NCBI GenBank assembly: GCA_947095585.1
Contig: OX352762.1
Coordinates: 115,908,930 to 115,972,929, forward strand
Length of the DNA: 64,000 nt
Direction of reading: 5' to 3'
Source: Nephrocerus scutellatus
Lineage: Eukaryota; Arthropoda; Insecta; Diptera; Pipunculidae
The notes beneath the pieces are model-generated. The model worked only from the letters and a program-made list of their open reading frames with translations. It had not been told where the DNA came from and made no database searches. The translations under genes were made by a program, and so were the position numbers. Positions 24,060 to 35,681 of the stretch are shown in pieces (within the stretch, counting starts at the first letter, position 1; each line of letters opens with the position of its first letter).

Positions 24060-25760
24060 CCCTTTATAATGCTTGGCTCTATGTTTGGCACAGCGTGGGA
24101 GTTAAGAAAAGGAGGAGAAAATTGGAGATGTCTATGTGCTTGTGGAACGTAACGATGTGAATAAACATAGCTTTGCAAATCATTTTACATACGTGTTGCA
24201 TGGCTAAAGAAAGAATCTCTGAACTTAGGGTAAACTGATAAGCATAAGGTTTTTCATCGACTCCATAAGCACGCATTTTAGACAGAGCTTGATTCTCAAT
24301 TCTCTCAAATGCTTTGGAAATATCGACTGCAATGACTTTTCTTCCACCAAATTGATGTAAAGATAGATTCCTCTGTTCGGGTGAGATATTCCATCAAATC
24401 ACCAGTGGAACGTTGCCCACGAAATCCATACTTCCGGTCACTATGGATTCCGTAAGTTTCAAGATATTTCATGAAATAATAGTTAATCAGCGTTTCCATG
24501 ACTTTTGAAAGAATTGATGTAAGTGCTATGGGTCGGTACGGAGGAGATGACGGCTATCCTTTTTCTGGTATAGGCTGGAAAAAGGCTGATTTTCTACCTC
24601 TCCAGAAGAATTGGATTGATAAAAAAGCTTACGCAATGGTAATGTCAGCTTGGATGAGCCTAGAGGCGTAAAATATTGACTGAGTATTTATCAGAATGAG
24701 AGGTAAGGAATAAGTTAATTTAAGGGTGTTGGTGGAATGATTTTCAATGTCGGGCGTTCTTGCGGGCTCATTTACAAGCTGAGTAATGTATTAATCTCAG
24801 CGAATATCTCAACACAGCTTCCTTCGGATATTGGTTGCTCCACATAACTGAATAAAAACTGTCAGTTAGAATTCCGTGCATAATGCGATGTCTGGAGGGC
24901 CACTAATCCCGAGTTGTGAGGAACTCTACTGCAGTTGATAACTACGAAAATATGACCAGAAATTCGTCTGGTACCACGGTAGCCGGGGGCTACCGTCTCA
25001 GGCTATTAAGGTTGGCCCCCTTGTGGGCGCATAGTGGTGGCTATGGTTGACACCCAAATCCGGGTAGAGTAACAACTCAGCGTGAGTTCTTACTCGGCGT
25101 GGAGTTGCGCTTTCCAACTGGCTGCCGTGACCTATATATCGGTAGAGATTAACATAAGTGTCGCTCCCATCAGTGAGAAGTTGGAGCCTTACACTCCAAC
25201 GATACTGATACATTCATAATAGCAATATTGTGGATGTGCGTTGATTGACGTTATAAAATCAAATCGTGTCCGACGAGGACCGTGGAATTAGGCCCTCTGC
25301 TGGTGGTGTTCACGGAAATCCGAATATGTACACAATTCTTCCTTCGGATATTGTCTGGCCAGAATGGCGAAGCCAGCCAGAATTGTGTACCTTGAAATCG
25401 CCCACAATAGCGAATAAAGTGTGAGGAAATTGTCTGACAATTCTTGATATTGAATCTGACAGTGCTTTAAACTCGTTATGAGTTGAATTACTGTCTATGT
25501 TGGGGCTTCTATAAATAAAACATAAAATGCTGAATAGGTAAAGCAACTGCTTCCGTAAGATGGGAAAATCTCCCAGGTCTACGACAAGCAAAGGAAATGA
25601 TGGGGAACTATGAAACAAAGAGGTCTCTCTCGATATTGGGACTTAGTTAGAAGTAATGTAAGAATCATTACGGATTTCAACATGAGATTGTAGACTGAAG
25701 AGCCATTGGCACTAATTAGGAGGAGCGCAATAGATCCTTATGGGCCGCAGTGCTATTGTT
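24060..25760 (-). mobile_element. LINE with endonuclease and RT pieces, interrupted
   Basis: The 5' part at 25310-25620 reads CFIYRSPNIDSNSTHNEF, then PHTLFAIVGDFKVHNSGWL and GQTISEGR. This is an apurinic-type endonuclease core (GDFNVHNSxWL). The RT part at 24300-24500 reads METLINYYFMKYLETYGI, then YGFRGQRSTGDLMEYLTR. It is followed by a block like VDISKAF (KSHCSRYFQSI) and MRAYGVDEKPYAYQFTL at 24210-24276. Order and spacing fit one minus-strand LINE of the jockey/I group, broken by stops and a repeat insertion at about 24950-25316. Confidence 0.75.
24950..25316 (+). mobile_element. second copy of the unclassified repeat family
   Basis: Its right end reads GAGGACCGTGGAATTAGGCC followed by CCTCTGCTGGTGG. 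This closely matches the end of the 608-bp insert at 12069-12676 (reverse complement there). Flanking text AAATTCG / AAATCCG (about 24962 and 25316) may be a diverged target duplication inside the LINE. The left boundary is uncertain. No coding domain is visible, and the family is not named. Confidence 0.45.
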
Positions 25761-26489
25761 AGTTACCCCTTTTCATCGTCATCATCATCTAATAAAACAG
25801 TAGTGGGTGTTTCGCTTTTGTATCTTCACATGAGGCATTCGTATTTCAAAATGTGATTCATTTTGAATTGTAAACAAGTAAAAGATATGAAAAATCGTTT
25901 ATGTACCAAATATTTGATAAAACTGTTTAAATTTTGTAATGCTTGTAATCAGTTGGTCATGGCTCTTCAAAACTGTTTACGATATGATATTCAATGGCTC
26001 TTTGAAATGTAATATGCCAAGCCTACTCAAATAAACAGTAGTTACACATCGGTTTTAAGAGATTGGAATGTGATTTATAAATATATATATCGTATAGAAA
26101 CAATTTCCCAAATGCTAAAGTGTTGCACCAATGCCAGACAATCAGATCAAGTGCCAAACCTTTTCCCTCAACTGAGTTTCTTTTTAAACTGTCTTTAAGT
26201 AGTTATTTGGAACAAGATTTTTGTTTAATTCGTCTTTGTTGTATTTTTTGCAATTTATATCTTACAATTACAGTAAAAACAATAATCTGAAGCATATAGT
26301 TAGTTATTCTAGCATTATCTTTATATATGTATACATAGAACAATTGTGTTCGATGCCAAATAAAGTGGAAGGTATTAGTTTGAAATCCACAATTTCGTTT
26401 TTCCTTTGAAATATCTTTTATATTCGGCCGTTAAAAACAATATTAATGTAAGAAGCATTTCAAGGTACAATCTAGCGCACAAATTTTAC
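25761..26489. other. non-coding, downstream of the Yeti-like gene
   Basis: AT-rich sequence that probably contains the 3' UTR of the minus-strand gene at 26490-27460. The exact polyadenylation site is not clear to me. A short TCATCATCATC run lies near 25780. Confidence 0.4.
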
Positions 26490-27460
26490 TCAATGATTGG
26501 TTCTCTTAGCATGACGCAAATTTTTTTCGATTTCGAATTGCCGCATATCAGTCCGCTCCAAGAAATCTTGCCGTTCGAGATATCTAAAAATAAAAAAGTT
26601 AATATTTAAATGCAACAACAAGAAACAAATACCTACCCATCTTTGCCTTTGTTAAAAGTTTGCAGTTGTTCTTCAATGCCTTCTGTGTGCTTATAGTTGT
26701 CCCAATCTAATTTCGTCTTCTCAAGAACAGAAATTTTGGTTTTTTTCCCCAATTGATCAAGTACTGATCCAATTCCTTTTGACGCTCCAGCAATAGGCCT
26801 CTTTCTTCCTGCAGCAATACCACTACCTCCGGCTGCTTGTGATTGCTTGTTCTCTTTTATGTTATCAGAACTGATAGTCTTTTCGACTTTTATCTCTTCG
26901 CCGGCAAATTCAAGAATTTCCGTGACTACAATTTTCTTTGGAATCTGCGGTTTATCGGAATTTTGAACATTTGGCTTAGCAACTGCTGCTGTTCTCGTGC
27001 TTCGGCTGCCACCGGCGCGAGTTGGTTCATTTACTGAAGGTGTGCGAGATGGTTTTACATCACTTAAGAAATCCGCCCACAGAGCATCTGTACGACTTTT
27101 ATCTTCCTCATCAGAATCGAGTTCATCCTTTTCAATTGAAGACTTGGCCGTTCTTCCAGCTTCATCGGCGTCCTGTCGAGTTCTACATGCTTTGTATTCC
27201 TCCTGATTTTGCCTTTTCTCTGTAGGTTCAAGTGATTCAGCAGGGTGATTCTTCTTTAAGCTTTTCTTCTTCAATTGGTCACCCTTCTTTGATCGGCCTC
27301 TTTCCCTTTTATCGTTAACAAGTACATCTTCTTCATCTGAGAATTGATCGTCAGAGTCTTCCTCACTGGGAGCATCCGAATCGGCTATAGCTGCATTATC
27401 TGGACAAAAATCTTGATCGCTCTGGTCACTATCTGAGGGATACTCTTCGTCTTTGTTCAT
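26490..27460 (-). CDS. Yeti: BCNT/CFDP1 chromatin protein (Yeti homologue), 2 exons
   Basis: CDS is complement(26490..26583, 26637..27460), 305 aa, with a 53-nt intron (donor GTAGGT at 26636, acceptor TTTTTAG ending at 26584). The join completes a Gly codon. Residues 1-60 are acidic (SDEEDVLVND) and followed by Lys/Arg clusters. ALWADFLSDV at 126-135 is the short motif conserved in this family. From about 225 runs the BCNT domain, including KTKLDWDNYKHTEGIEEQL and, across the intron, GYLERQDFLERTDMRQFEIE. Such proteins (human CFDP1, yeast Swc5, fly Yeti) belong to or work with H2A.Z-depositing remodelling complexes in the nucleus; that role comes from the family. The frame is intact. The start is the first ATG, preceded by AACG. 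Confidence 0.95.
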
Positions 27461-28092
27461 CGTTTTATGTAAAAAATGAGGTTTTTCTTTATATAATTTG
27501 AATGCAAATATTTCCTATTCCAAGACCAAGCCTTCTGGAAGAAATTTACAAAATTCTCAATCTACAACGGAACGCCGGGTACATACGAGATACGAAGCAC
27601 AAATGAAATACTAATAATTTAAGCAAATAGGTATTCAGCAGTATGATTTGCATTCGGACTTATTTTGAAAAGTCAAATATCTAGCTTGCTCACTCTTCTA
27701 CTACACTACTGTCAAGGTATCAACCGAGAGATGGTCGACGACAACAGAAAAGTTCTAACTGCAAAATTTTTAAATGTTATCGATAATGTTTTATAACGAC
27801 ACTTTGAACTGAACTATACATTTAATTTTTAAAACAAATTTATTCTACTTGCCTTGCGATAAACAAAATTAATACTGAAAATTAAAATGCCTGTTGAACA
27901 ATAATTTATTTACATATATATATATATATAGCATAAAGTGTTACAATTATATTATACCGCTCAATTTACAGAGATTTGATCAATTATATCTTACTTCTGA
28001 AAATACTTTTAATGTAATATTTTAAGATTTATTGGGAAACGGAAAAATATCCGATATTGCAATATATGTCCAGAAATTCTCGTGGTGGTGAC
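27461..28092. other. 5' flank of the Yeti-like gene; AT repeat
   Basis: Probably holds the 5' UTR and promoter of the minus-strand gene ending at 27460. A (TA)n microsatellite lies at about 27913-27932. I do not see a distinct TATA box or initiator I would trust. Confidence 0.4.
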
Positions 28093-28428
28093 TTAATCGG
28101 AATATGGCACCCATCTATACAACAAATGAATTTTATTTGACTTATAAAATTCGTACCATGCCCTAGCCCTTTCTTCTTGCCTCTGGAATAGTTCGCATTT
28201 TGATGAACTACATAGAAAGTACAGCAAAGTCTCTAGACACTTAAATGTATAGTTACACATGCCTTTGACTGCGTAGCTTCCATATAATCTCACGAAACTG
28301 TTTGGTATATATCCTAGGTTATCAATATTTATTAAATCCCTTTCTAATAACTTTTCCAAGTAACAAGCAAGTTTTGAAAAACGAAATCGTCTTACGAACT
28401 TGGAAACTGAATAATAATTTTCGTCAAT
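28093..28428 (-). CDS. unrecognised ORF or terminal exon
   Basis: The minus strand is open for about 111 codons from 28428 to a stop at 28093. It has no ATG near the left limit, so as a gene it would need an upstream exon. A possible acceptor (ATTATTATTCAG) sits at about 28408-28419. The translation is moderately complex (LLERDLINIDNLGYIPNSF, then QEERARAWYEFYKSNKIH) and less low-complexity than nearby chance ORFs. I recognise no family. It lies upstream of the Yeti-like gene on the same strand. Confidence 0.25.
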   Translation of the reverse strand: MDENYYSVSKFVRRFRFSKLACYLEKLLERDLINIDNLGYIPNSFVRLYGSYAVKGMCNYTFKCLETLLYFLCSSSKCELFQRQEERARAWYEFYKSNKIHLLYRWVPYSD

Positions 28429-28435
28429 TCATTCT

Positions 28436-28920
28436 TGGAAACTGCGTTCTGATTCATAATTTACAATTTCAAAAAAAAATAACCAAATCATTAAAAGATG
28501 AATAAGACATTAAAAGCTGATTCGTTGAAAAATTTGTAACAACTATTACTACAATAATTAAAAATAATTTTTTTTAGTTCACAACACAAATACCTAACTA
28601 TGTAGACGAAGCTGAAGTTAGAGAAAGAATTTTTAATAATGTTTCATTCGAAAAAATGATATTTCAAATAAAATATTTAATTTTCTAAACTGTGCTCTGA
28701 TTCATAATTTAAATTTTCAAAAAAAAATGAAATCATTAAAAGATGATTAAGACATTAATAACTGATTTATTTTAAAATTTTATACAAATACAATTGAATA
28801 ATTAAAAATAATTTTTTTTAGTTCAAAGCACAAAAAACGAAGTTACAGAAAATATACCTAATACTGTTTTCAATCGAAAAATGAAATTTCAAAAAAAAAT
28901 TTAATTTTCTACTTAAGCAA
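28436..28920. repeat. two-copy tandem duplication, ~240-bp unit
   Basis: Unit 1 (about 28438-28688) and unit 2 (about 28689-28920) share a long series of blocks in the same order. These include TCTGATTCATAATTTA, AAATCATTAAAAGATGA, AATAATTAAAAATAATTTTT and TTTAGTTCA, and end in TTAATTTTCTA. Similarity looks high but with many small indels, so the duplication is old. Both units are very AT-rich and non-coding. Confidence 0.75.
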
Positions 28921-29888
28921 AATTTTACTTTGGAATTTGGAACATTAAATTACAAAATTCGATGTTAAACGTCAATTGTAACAGTGACTTTAGCCAACGC
29001 TATCGGTGTTTATAATCATGACTACAATTTAAGTCAAGACTTCATTTTGTGATTTTAGTCTGGTTTAAAATACCAAAAGTGTGAGTCTAGATATAGTTGT
29101 TACTTTAATATATCTGTTTTGCCCTTACTAAGAAAAATGTTTTTTGCTTGGTACTTACAACGAATGATTGTGGTTGGTTTAACACGAAAATTAATCAAAG
29201 CCCGCTGTACAATTTTTAATAATGTACCGTCAACGTAGAAAAAAATAAAGTCAGTTTCTGACAATTTAAATGTCAAAAATCTCCGTCCTCTAAAACTGAC
29301 AGCTAAAATATGGTTTAGATTGTAGCAATAGCAATGGCGAGACGTCAGACGGTTTGTTAAATTTTCCTTTCTTATTCTTTGAATCGAAGTTCTTGCACAA
29401 AATAAAAGACATACTTTAAAGATATATCAAAGTATTAAAAAAATGCAATTGAAGCGGCAAAAAATAAAGTATAAGCGTGGTTGTAACCAAAAGTGAAAAA
29501 TTAATTGTAAATCAGTTACAATACAAAGTACGATTGACGACAATCGATCGGAAGCAGCAAATTGGATTTTGTGGCATTGCTGGATACGGAGTTTTGTGTA
29601 AACCATGATTTTTCTACATGAAATTTTCTAACTCATACTGCATGAGAAAAGTTAATAGTACATATAAGGAATATAAATTAAAAAATGTAAATCTATCAAG
29701 AGCTTAAAATAGGAAAAATCATTAACAAAGAAAAATAAGGAAAAAAACAACCTGATTGTTCTATAGGGTGCGGTAAATGAAAGTTGCTTCAGAGGTAAGA
29801 ACTTAATTTTTATTCTAGCTTTGTGTTGTTTAATTGCAATAAAATATTTTTATGAAATCCAATTGAATTTTCTTTGTCTACAGAATCC
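28921..29888. other. non-coding, possible 5' leader exons
   Basis: AT-rich. A good donor (CAGAG then GTAAGA at 29795) follows a short ATG-initiated frame at 29777. A strong acceptor (TTTCTTTGTCTACAG) ends at 29883, so a small leader intron 29795-29883 is plausible for the transcript described next. Confidence 0.35.
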
Positions 29889-30507
29889 ATGGAACGTTCA
29901 TCAGTAAAACTGATAAGCTAATCGCTTCTGTTTTTTTTATTTTCATCTCGTTTTCTTCTGCATCTACGCTTTTGTTTTGTAATTGTTCCATTGAAAAAAT
30001 CTTCTCATCTAACATACATTGTACTATCGCCCCTATCCCATGCAATTATTATAGATTTGGCTCACATATTTATGACTTCTTTGAAAGTTTCCTAAAGATC
30101 CATAATAAATGTTTTAATTCCAGTCGAATTTGAAACTGAAATTGAATCAACATACACATTTTATGACTTATCTTTTAAATGCAAATTTCTTTACTAAAAT
30201 CATTTATTTTCGTATCTCAATATTATCACCACAGACTGTGTATTTTTGCATTGACCAAAATCCATGACCAGGAAAATAATGTTTTGCCTAGCAATTATAT
30301 GATTTTTGAACGCTCTTCCATAATTTAAGTTACAACCTACTCATACTGATAAAAAAATTTTCATTTCAGTGGCTACTTAACAATAATGCTAAGAGACCAA
30401 GAAAACAGGATATACGTCAAGCGTTTTTGGAGGCACATTTGTGCACAGAAGCCTCCTCCAATACTGAAGAATCTCCAACACAAAAAACACCAGCCGAATC
30501 TGCATAA
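29889..30507 (+). CDS. candidate two-exon small protein (50 aa)
   Basis: ATG at 29889 lies in the good context TCCATGG. It reads five codons to a donor (GTAAAA at 29904), and the second exon would start at 30370 after TTTTCATTTCAG. The joined frame stays open through KRPRKQDIRQAFLEAHL and an acidic, Ser/Thr/Pro-rich end, with TAA at 30505-30507. Starting instead from the ATG at 29777 with the leader intron would put exon 2 in another frame that is also open, so the frame is not settled. I recognise no family. It lies 347 bp upstream of TMEM170 on the same strand and could be an upstream ORF of the same transcript. Confidence 0.3.
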
Positions 30508-30854
30508 GGGAATTATTTTATTCCGGCAACCCGTTGTTCGTATTTTTATTTGATCCATGTTGCCACTACATAACGGTGGAATATTAATATTGAACTAATC
30601 ATCAAAAAGGAGCAATTATTATTACAATTAAAATGACAAATAGTTTTAAAACATAATTGTTGTAGCTGCTGAACCAAAAAGGCCAATAGATATTTAGAAT
30701 CATTGAAAACACACCCACATCAATACTCTTATTTATTAAAAATATTCTAATAACAAAACTTGTGATAAACGCAGCATCTTTAAAAGCCTCCGCCTCATAC
30801 TGTCAAAAACCACCAAACGGAAGGAACATTTTTCCTTAAAAAACTAATGTTGTA

Positions 30855-31247
30855 ATGTTGCCCGATGTCGATGACTCTGATGAATTAGACACCATCGCCG
30901 ATGTTATGGGACTACGCTCACACAGTCGGCTGAATACATTTCGCGAAATGTGGTATCACATCTTTCTTTGGGCTCTCTTCTCCTCGGTATTTATACACAC
31001 TTGTGCTGCTCTGGTTGCTTTTGTCACACTGCGCAAACATAAATTTGGTCGCTTCTTTTCGATACTCATTCTTGTAATGGGATTCGCATCGCCAGCGACG
31101 AGTGGTTTAATTAGCAGCGCAGTCATAGCATTCGTCCATCGAGCCTCAAGTTTGCCAATGTCACCGATATACGCGATGGTCTGGGGTGTTGGCCAGACGA
31201 TTGTATCAGCGTGTTTGGGTTTCACAAGAATACTGGCCACACTCTAG
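30855..31247 (+). CDS. transmembrane protein 170 (TMEM170 family)
   Basis: A complete single-exon frame of 130 aa from ATG 30855 to TAG 31247. After an acidic N-terminus (residues 1-20) comes FREMWYHIFLWALFSSVF, a close counterpart of the PEMWYGVFLWALVSS block of vertebrate TMEM170A. HKFGRFFSILILVMG and the terminal FTRILATL complete the family pattern. Three membrane segments are expected at about 36-58, 67-92 and 105-128. Human TMEM170A is placed at the ER and nuclear envelope, where it affects membrane shape; that is family knowledge. Poly(A) signal AATAAA at 31402-31407. Confidence 0.95.
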   Translation: MLPDVDDSDELDTIADVMGLRSHSRLNTFREMWYHIFLWALFSSVFIHTCAALVAFVTLRKHKFGRFFSILILVMGFASPATSGLISSAVIAFVHRASSLPMSPIYAMVWGVGQTIVSACLGFTRILATL

Positions 31248-32799
31248 ACTACAAATTGCCTAAGTCTCGTTAACGAGTAACCTCGTTCGTGTGTTTTTAG
31301 TTTAAGCTACCATAGTATTAATCATTTCACAGTTTCGTTCGCATTGATTAAAGTAAGATATTTATCAATGTCGGTATCTAATTCGGAATTCTTCAACTAT
31401 AAATAAATATAATACTATATACATATATATATATATATAAACTTACACTATACATAAAATACATTCACATCTAGCCGTTAAGTAGCGCTTGAACAAAATT
31501 TATTAAATCAAATTGAATATAAAATAATTATTAATAGAAAATGTAGAATTATGGAGAGAAAAAATAATAATAAAAGAAACCAGAATTTTTAATCTACTAA
31601 AAAACTTAATTTATCTCCAGTAGTTTTGTTGATTGATTTCATAAAAAATAAATTCATGTTTACCGTAAAATTGCGATTTGTGCGAGCTCTCTCAGAACAT
31701 ATCAATCAACTAAAAAAAAATAATGTTCTTTGTTTGTATTTCTGTTTACTTTCCCAACCTTTTTTTAACAATTCAAAAATTGAAAAAGAACGTATTACTA
31801 TCATTAATGTGAACTAAACTACTAATCGATGCCTTATGTGAACGTTTCAAGAACAAACTCAACATCAAAGAAATCAAACAGAAAACATTGGTACTACTTG
31901 TAGATTAGAACTTAATGCCATTACGAATTTGATTTTTTTTATCGTTTTCACAATGAATGCGATAATTTGCTTCGAAAGTTTTGCCTATGAAATTGTATAA
32001 CTTTGCTTTGCCTAGAGTGTATAATAAATTTTAACTTCCTTGATTCTTGATTCTTAAAAAAAATACATTCCTAGACTAAAACTAAAATTACATTATATTA
32101 TTTTCGAATAACTATTAACAAGTAATTATTTTAAACTTTTTTTGTAGAATCTAAAACTATCCTCAGACATATATATTACAAGAATATGTGTAAAAACACG
32201 ATATATAATTTTCTTATATATGTCCACACAGAAGATTATAAATCATAAGCCAAAATTAAAAGTTAAAAGCTATACGCTTTTTTTATTGTACATAATGTAG
32301 ATCGGTACTTTTAAGTTCTTTTTGTTATTGTTGAATGCGTTTTAATTTTGCTATTGATAACTACATATGACAACAATAAGAATTGTATAATAAAAATAAT
32401 AAAATGATTTTTATAAAACATTAAAATATAAAAAAAATAGTAAATTATACAAATATTCAATTCAATGGGAATGCATAATATTATATACTCATGTATAATA
32501 TTTATGCATTGAAAATACTTTAAATGAGGATAAAAACAACCAACTAATCTACGGAATACGAAAAAATGTGATTTTTTAAATATAATAAACCTTATAGTTT
32601 AATAACAATAACGATAATTTATGATGGTACACCAAATCAGAGAAAATTACAAAACTTATAGAATACATACTACATGTGTAATAAACGGAAAATGAATTCA
32701 AATTTGTTTATAATACATAGTTGCTAATGTAAGTTTTTTCACGAACAGATACTGCGTACAGACATCAACCATTACTGCCAATTTAAATTTTACAAACTT
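31248..32799. other. 3' UTR of TMEM170 and AT-rich spacer
   Basis: The TMEM170 3' UTR probably ends shortly after the AATAAA at 31402. Then comes extremely AT-rich sequence with a (TA)n run at about 31421-31439. No exon recognised. Confidence 0.45.
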
Positions 32800-33620
32800 G
32801 TCACCGTTTTTTCAACTTTGTTAGGCACATTCGTAAATAGATCATGAGTACCTTCCGAACATCAAAGTTTACCATCTATTTACGATGGCTAACTTGTTTT
32901 TATGGGATGGGTAATTTGAGTAACAGAAAAAAAATTAAAAGCAAGTCTGAAGTTACTTAGGATCTATTTACGAATGTGCTAATAAATCCTGAGTGACAAG
33001 AGAAACTTTCGAACATAAACATTACTTATCTATTTACGATTGGTAACTTGAATAATTTTTTACCAACATAAAAAAAATTATAAATTAGTCTGAAGTTACT
33101 TAGGATCTGTTTACGAATGTGCTAATAAATCCTGAGTGACTTTAGGGAAACTTTCGAACATTAAAGTTACTTATCTATTTACGATGGGTAACTTGAGTAA
33201 TTTTTTACCAACATAAAAAAAATTATAAGTTGGTCTGAAGTTACTTAGGATCTATTTACGAATGTGCTAATAAATCCTGAGTGACTTTAGGGAAACTTTC
33301 GAACATTAAAGTTACTTATCTATTTACGATTGGTAACTCGAATAATTTTTTACCAACATAAAAAAAATTATAAGTTGGTCTGAAGTTACTTAGGATCTAT
33401 TTACGAATGTGCTAATAAATCCTCAGTGACTTTAGGGAAACTTTATAACATTAAGGCTACTTATCTATTTACGATGAGTAACTTGAGTAATTTTTTACCA
33501 ACATAAAAAAAATTATAAGTTAGTCTGAAGTTACTTAGGATCTATTTACGAATCCTGAGTAACATTACGGAAACTTTCGAACATTTAAGTTGCCCATCTG
33601 TTTACGATGGGATTGGGGTC
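32800..33620. repeat. minisatellite, ~145-bp unit, about 5.5 copies
   Basis: The phrase GTCTGAAGTTACTTAGGATC occurs at about 32945, 33088, 33233, 33378 and 33523, giving spacings of 143, 145, 145 and 145 bp. Each unit also has CTATTTACGAATGTGC, ATAAATCCTGAGTGAC, TATCTATTTACGAT and ACCAACATAAAAAAAATTAT. The outer units are partial and more diverged (the last lacks the GTGCTAATAA block). It lies between TMEM170 and NOP10 and is non-coding. Confidence 0.9.
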
Positions 33621-33654
33621 CTTTCGGTGCGTAGAACCAATTGTCGTGGAAAGG

Positions 33655-34630
33655 TTACATAGTTGTTGTTGTTGTAGCAACTCCAGGCTTGAAACGTGAC
33701 CAAGAGGAAACCCTCCAAACATTAAACTCTCATTCACAGTACAAATAAACTTATTCAATTTCGCAGTGTACTTAAATTAACTAAAGGCTAATGACAAGCG
33801 CAGCAAATAGAAAATAAAAGTTCCATACTAATTAGATAAAATAAAGGTGGTGTTAGTTATCGAGTTATGCTGGCAGGCCAAGAAAAGATGCCGTGCCAAC
33901 ATGGTGGGACCACAGATCTGCAACGTCCAAATCCGTTGGATGTAGGGGACAAAGGAATAGTATGGGTGCCTTGGTTACAGTGGGGGCAGAGATCATTGGT
34001 GCCAGGCATAATGCGAGCTTTATAGCTCTGAAGTATATGGCACCAAACCGACCGAAGTTGTGCCAGGGTTGTTCGGGTTTCACTGGGCAGCGACTTTTCG
34101 CTGTTATTTTTAGGGGGATGTGTACCATGGACCCTGTTAACCTAACTTGAGGAGACTGTATTATAGTGTATACTATTTGAGGCAGAACGGACATTTGCGG
34201 GATTCCAGGTGGCCGGTATGACTGAGTTTATACAATCTCTGTACGTCCTGATGTCTTGACGTATGCAGCGTGAAGGCATCTCACTAACAGTGATGTCATG
34301 AACTGGGTGTCCGGGGTTGTGGCAGGCTAACAAGAACTGCTATGACAAAAGTTGATTGTGTTGCCTGACGGGGAGCATGGAAGTTTCGTCATGAAGATGA
34401 TCTGGGTTGGTAATGGAGTGGCACCCAGTTGCCATGCGAAGGGCTGTATTTTGTCTGGACTGGATATTATTCCATTGAGCGTCACTTTAAAATGACGCCC
34501 AGATGTGGGCGGCGTAGTTAATAATTGAGCGGCCAATAGCTTTATACGTCGTCACAAGGACTAATTTGTCCCTACCCCATGCGGTTCCGGTTAGGGCTCT
34601 TAGAACCCTATTACGACTGTTCACTTTACT
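33655..34630 (-). mobile_element. jockey-like LINE, 3' third with (CAA)n tail
   Basis: Read from 34630 leftward: ALTGTAWGRDKLVLVTTYKA, INYAAHIWA, QNTALRMATGCHSITNPDHL, ACHNPGHPVHDI, RTYRDCINSVIPATWNPAN, then LCPLHPTDLDVADLWSHHV and FLGLPA. The 3' UTR ends in GCCTGGAGTTGCTACAACAA at 33660-33680. The order is that of the region after RT in a jockey-type ORF2. Related elements at 56660-57200 and 57625-58895 share the tail and, in the second, the LCPLHPTD block. Frameshifts make this a dead 5'-truncated copy. Confidence 0.85.
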
Positions 34631-35217
34631 GCAATATTAAGTAAAGGTTTTATATGTAGTACGTGCTACGTAAACACACCGTTTAAACGAACTCTCGGCG
34701 AAGCACCAATAAATGTACATCATTTGGTTTTTTTGTTCACTCGTCTTATTCTACATTTACGATTACTGTTTGTTTGCGAATCGCCAAAGCGGCACGTTAA
34801 CGAAGTCTTATATGAAGACATAACTTCGCTGCCCGCCGTTTTTCTTGTGGGTTATTTATCTCTTTCTATCATCGCCTGCAATCATCTTTTTTTTTAATTA
34901 TGATCATGCCTGAGATAATTTTCATAATCGTCAATCGACTGACAAAAATTAGAAAATACAGGATTTGACAATTACAGGCAAAACAGAATTTTTCTTCATC
35001 GGCAATAATAAAAAGAAACTATTAAACACAAAAGGTACATAAAGAACTGTTGAGAGATGATGCGCATAATGTAGTTTTATCTTTTCTTTTACATTATGAA
35101 TATTTTGTAAAAGCGATTTTACAAAATTCAATTAATTCTCGCTTATAAAATTCTGTCGTCTTTTTTGATTTTAAATGTAAACAACGTATCATTTTTATCA
35201 TCGGCTAGCTTTTTTTT

Positions 35218-35541
35218 TTAGACTAGGATTGCAAATATTCTATCAGCCTTACCAGGAATGTTGAGCGGAGAAAAAATTCCAGCGGAATTACCATTGGCAT
35301 CTGAAAATACACTCAAACTGCGAAAATCATTGTGACAAAAAACTCGAATCAGGTAATCAGCTGTTTTTTTCCAAAAAGATCTCAAACAAATTCTAAATTG
35401 AAAATAATTTAATTTTAATTTAGTTGTGAAAAAAGTTGATAATTTTATAAATGTGGTCTCCGTTCGGATAGTGAAAAGAATTGCTTCAAAATTTTCTACA
35501 TGAATGTTTTGAGCGGAGAAAGAATCGAATTCGGAACTCAT
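35218..35541 (-). CDS. unrecognised 107-aa ORF, doubtful
   Basis: ATG at 35541 opens a 107-codon frame starting MSSEFDSFSAQNIHVENFEA. The string TTTCTCCGCTCAA occurs near both ends of the frame (about 35515 and 35265, same strand), suggesting an internal duplication. Acceptor-like sites inside the frame hint at a different exon structure. No family is recognised, and it may be a chance ORF in AT-rich DNA. Confidence 0.15.
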   Translation of the reverse strand: MSSEFDSFSAQNIHVENFEAILFTIRTETTFIKLSTFFTTKLKLNYFQFRICLRSFWKKTADYLIRVFCHNDFRSLSVFSDANGNSAGIFSPLNIPGKADRIFAILV

Positions 35542-35681
35542 AATCGTCGACTGTCAAAATAACAATGTGAGATTTGATAATGATTTGAATATGATAATAA
35601 TGTAAAAGAAAGTTTTACGAAACTCTATGAGACTATTCTATAGTTAATGAAATGTCATATTTTTTTCTATGAATAACTATG

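Noticed and set aside
32800..33620. CRISPR-like regular spacing
   Set aside because: Units repeat over their full 145 bp with no unique spacers; this is a eukaryotic minisatellite.
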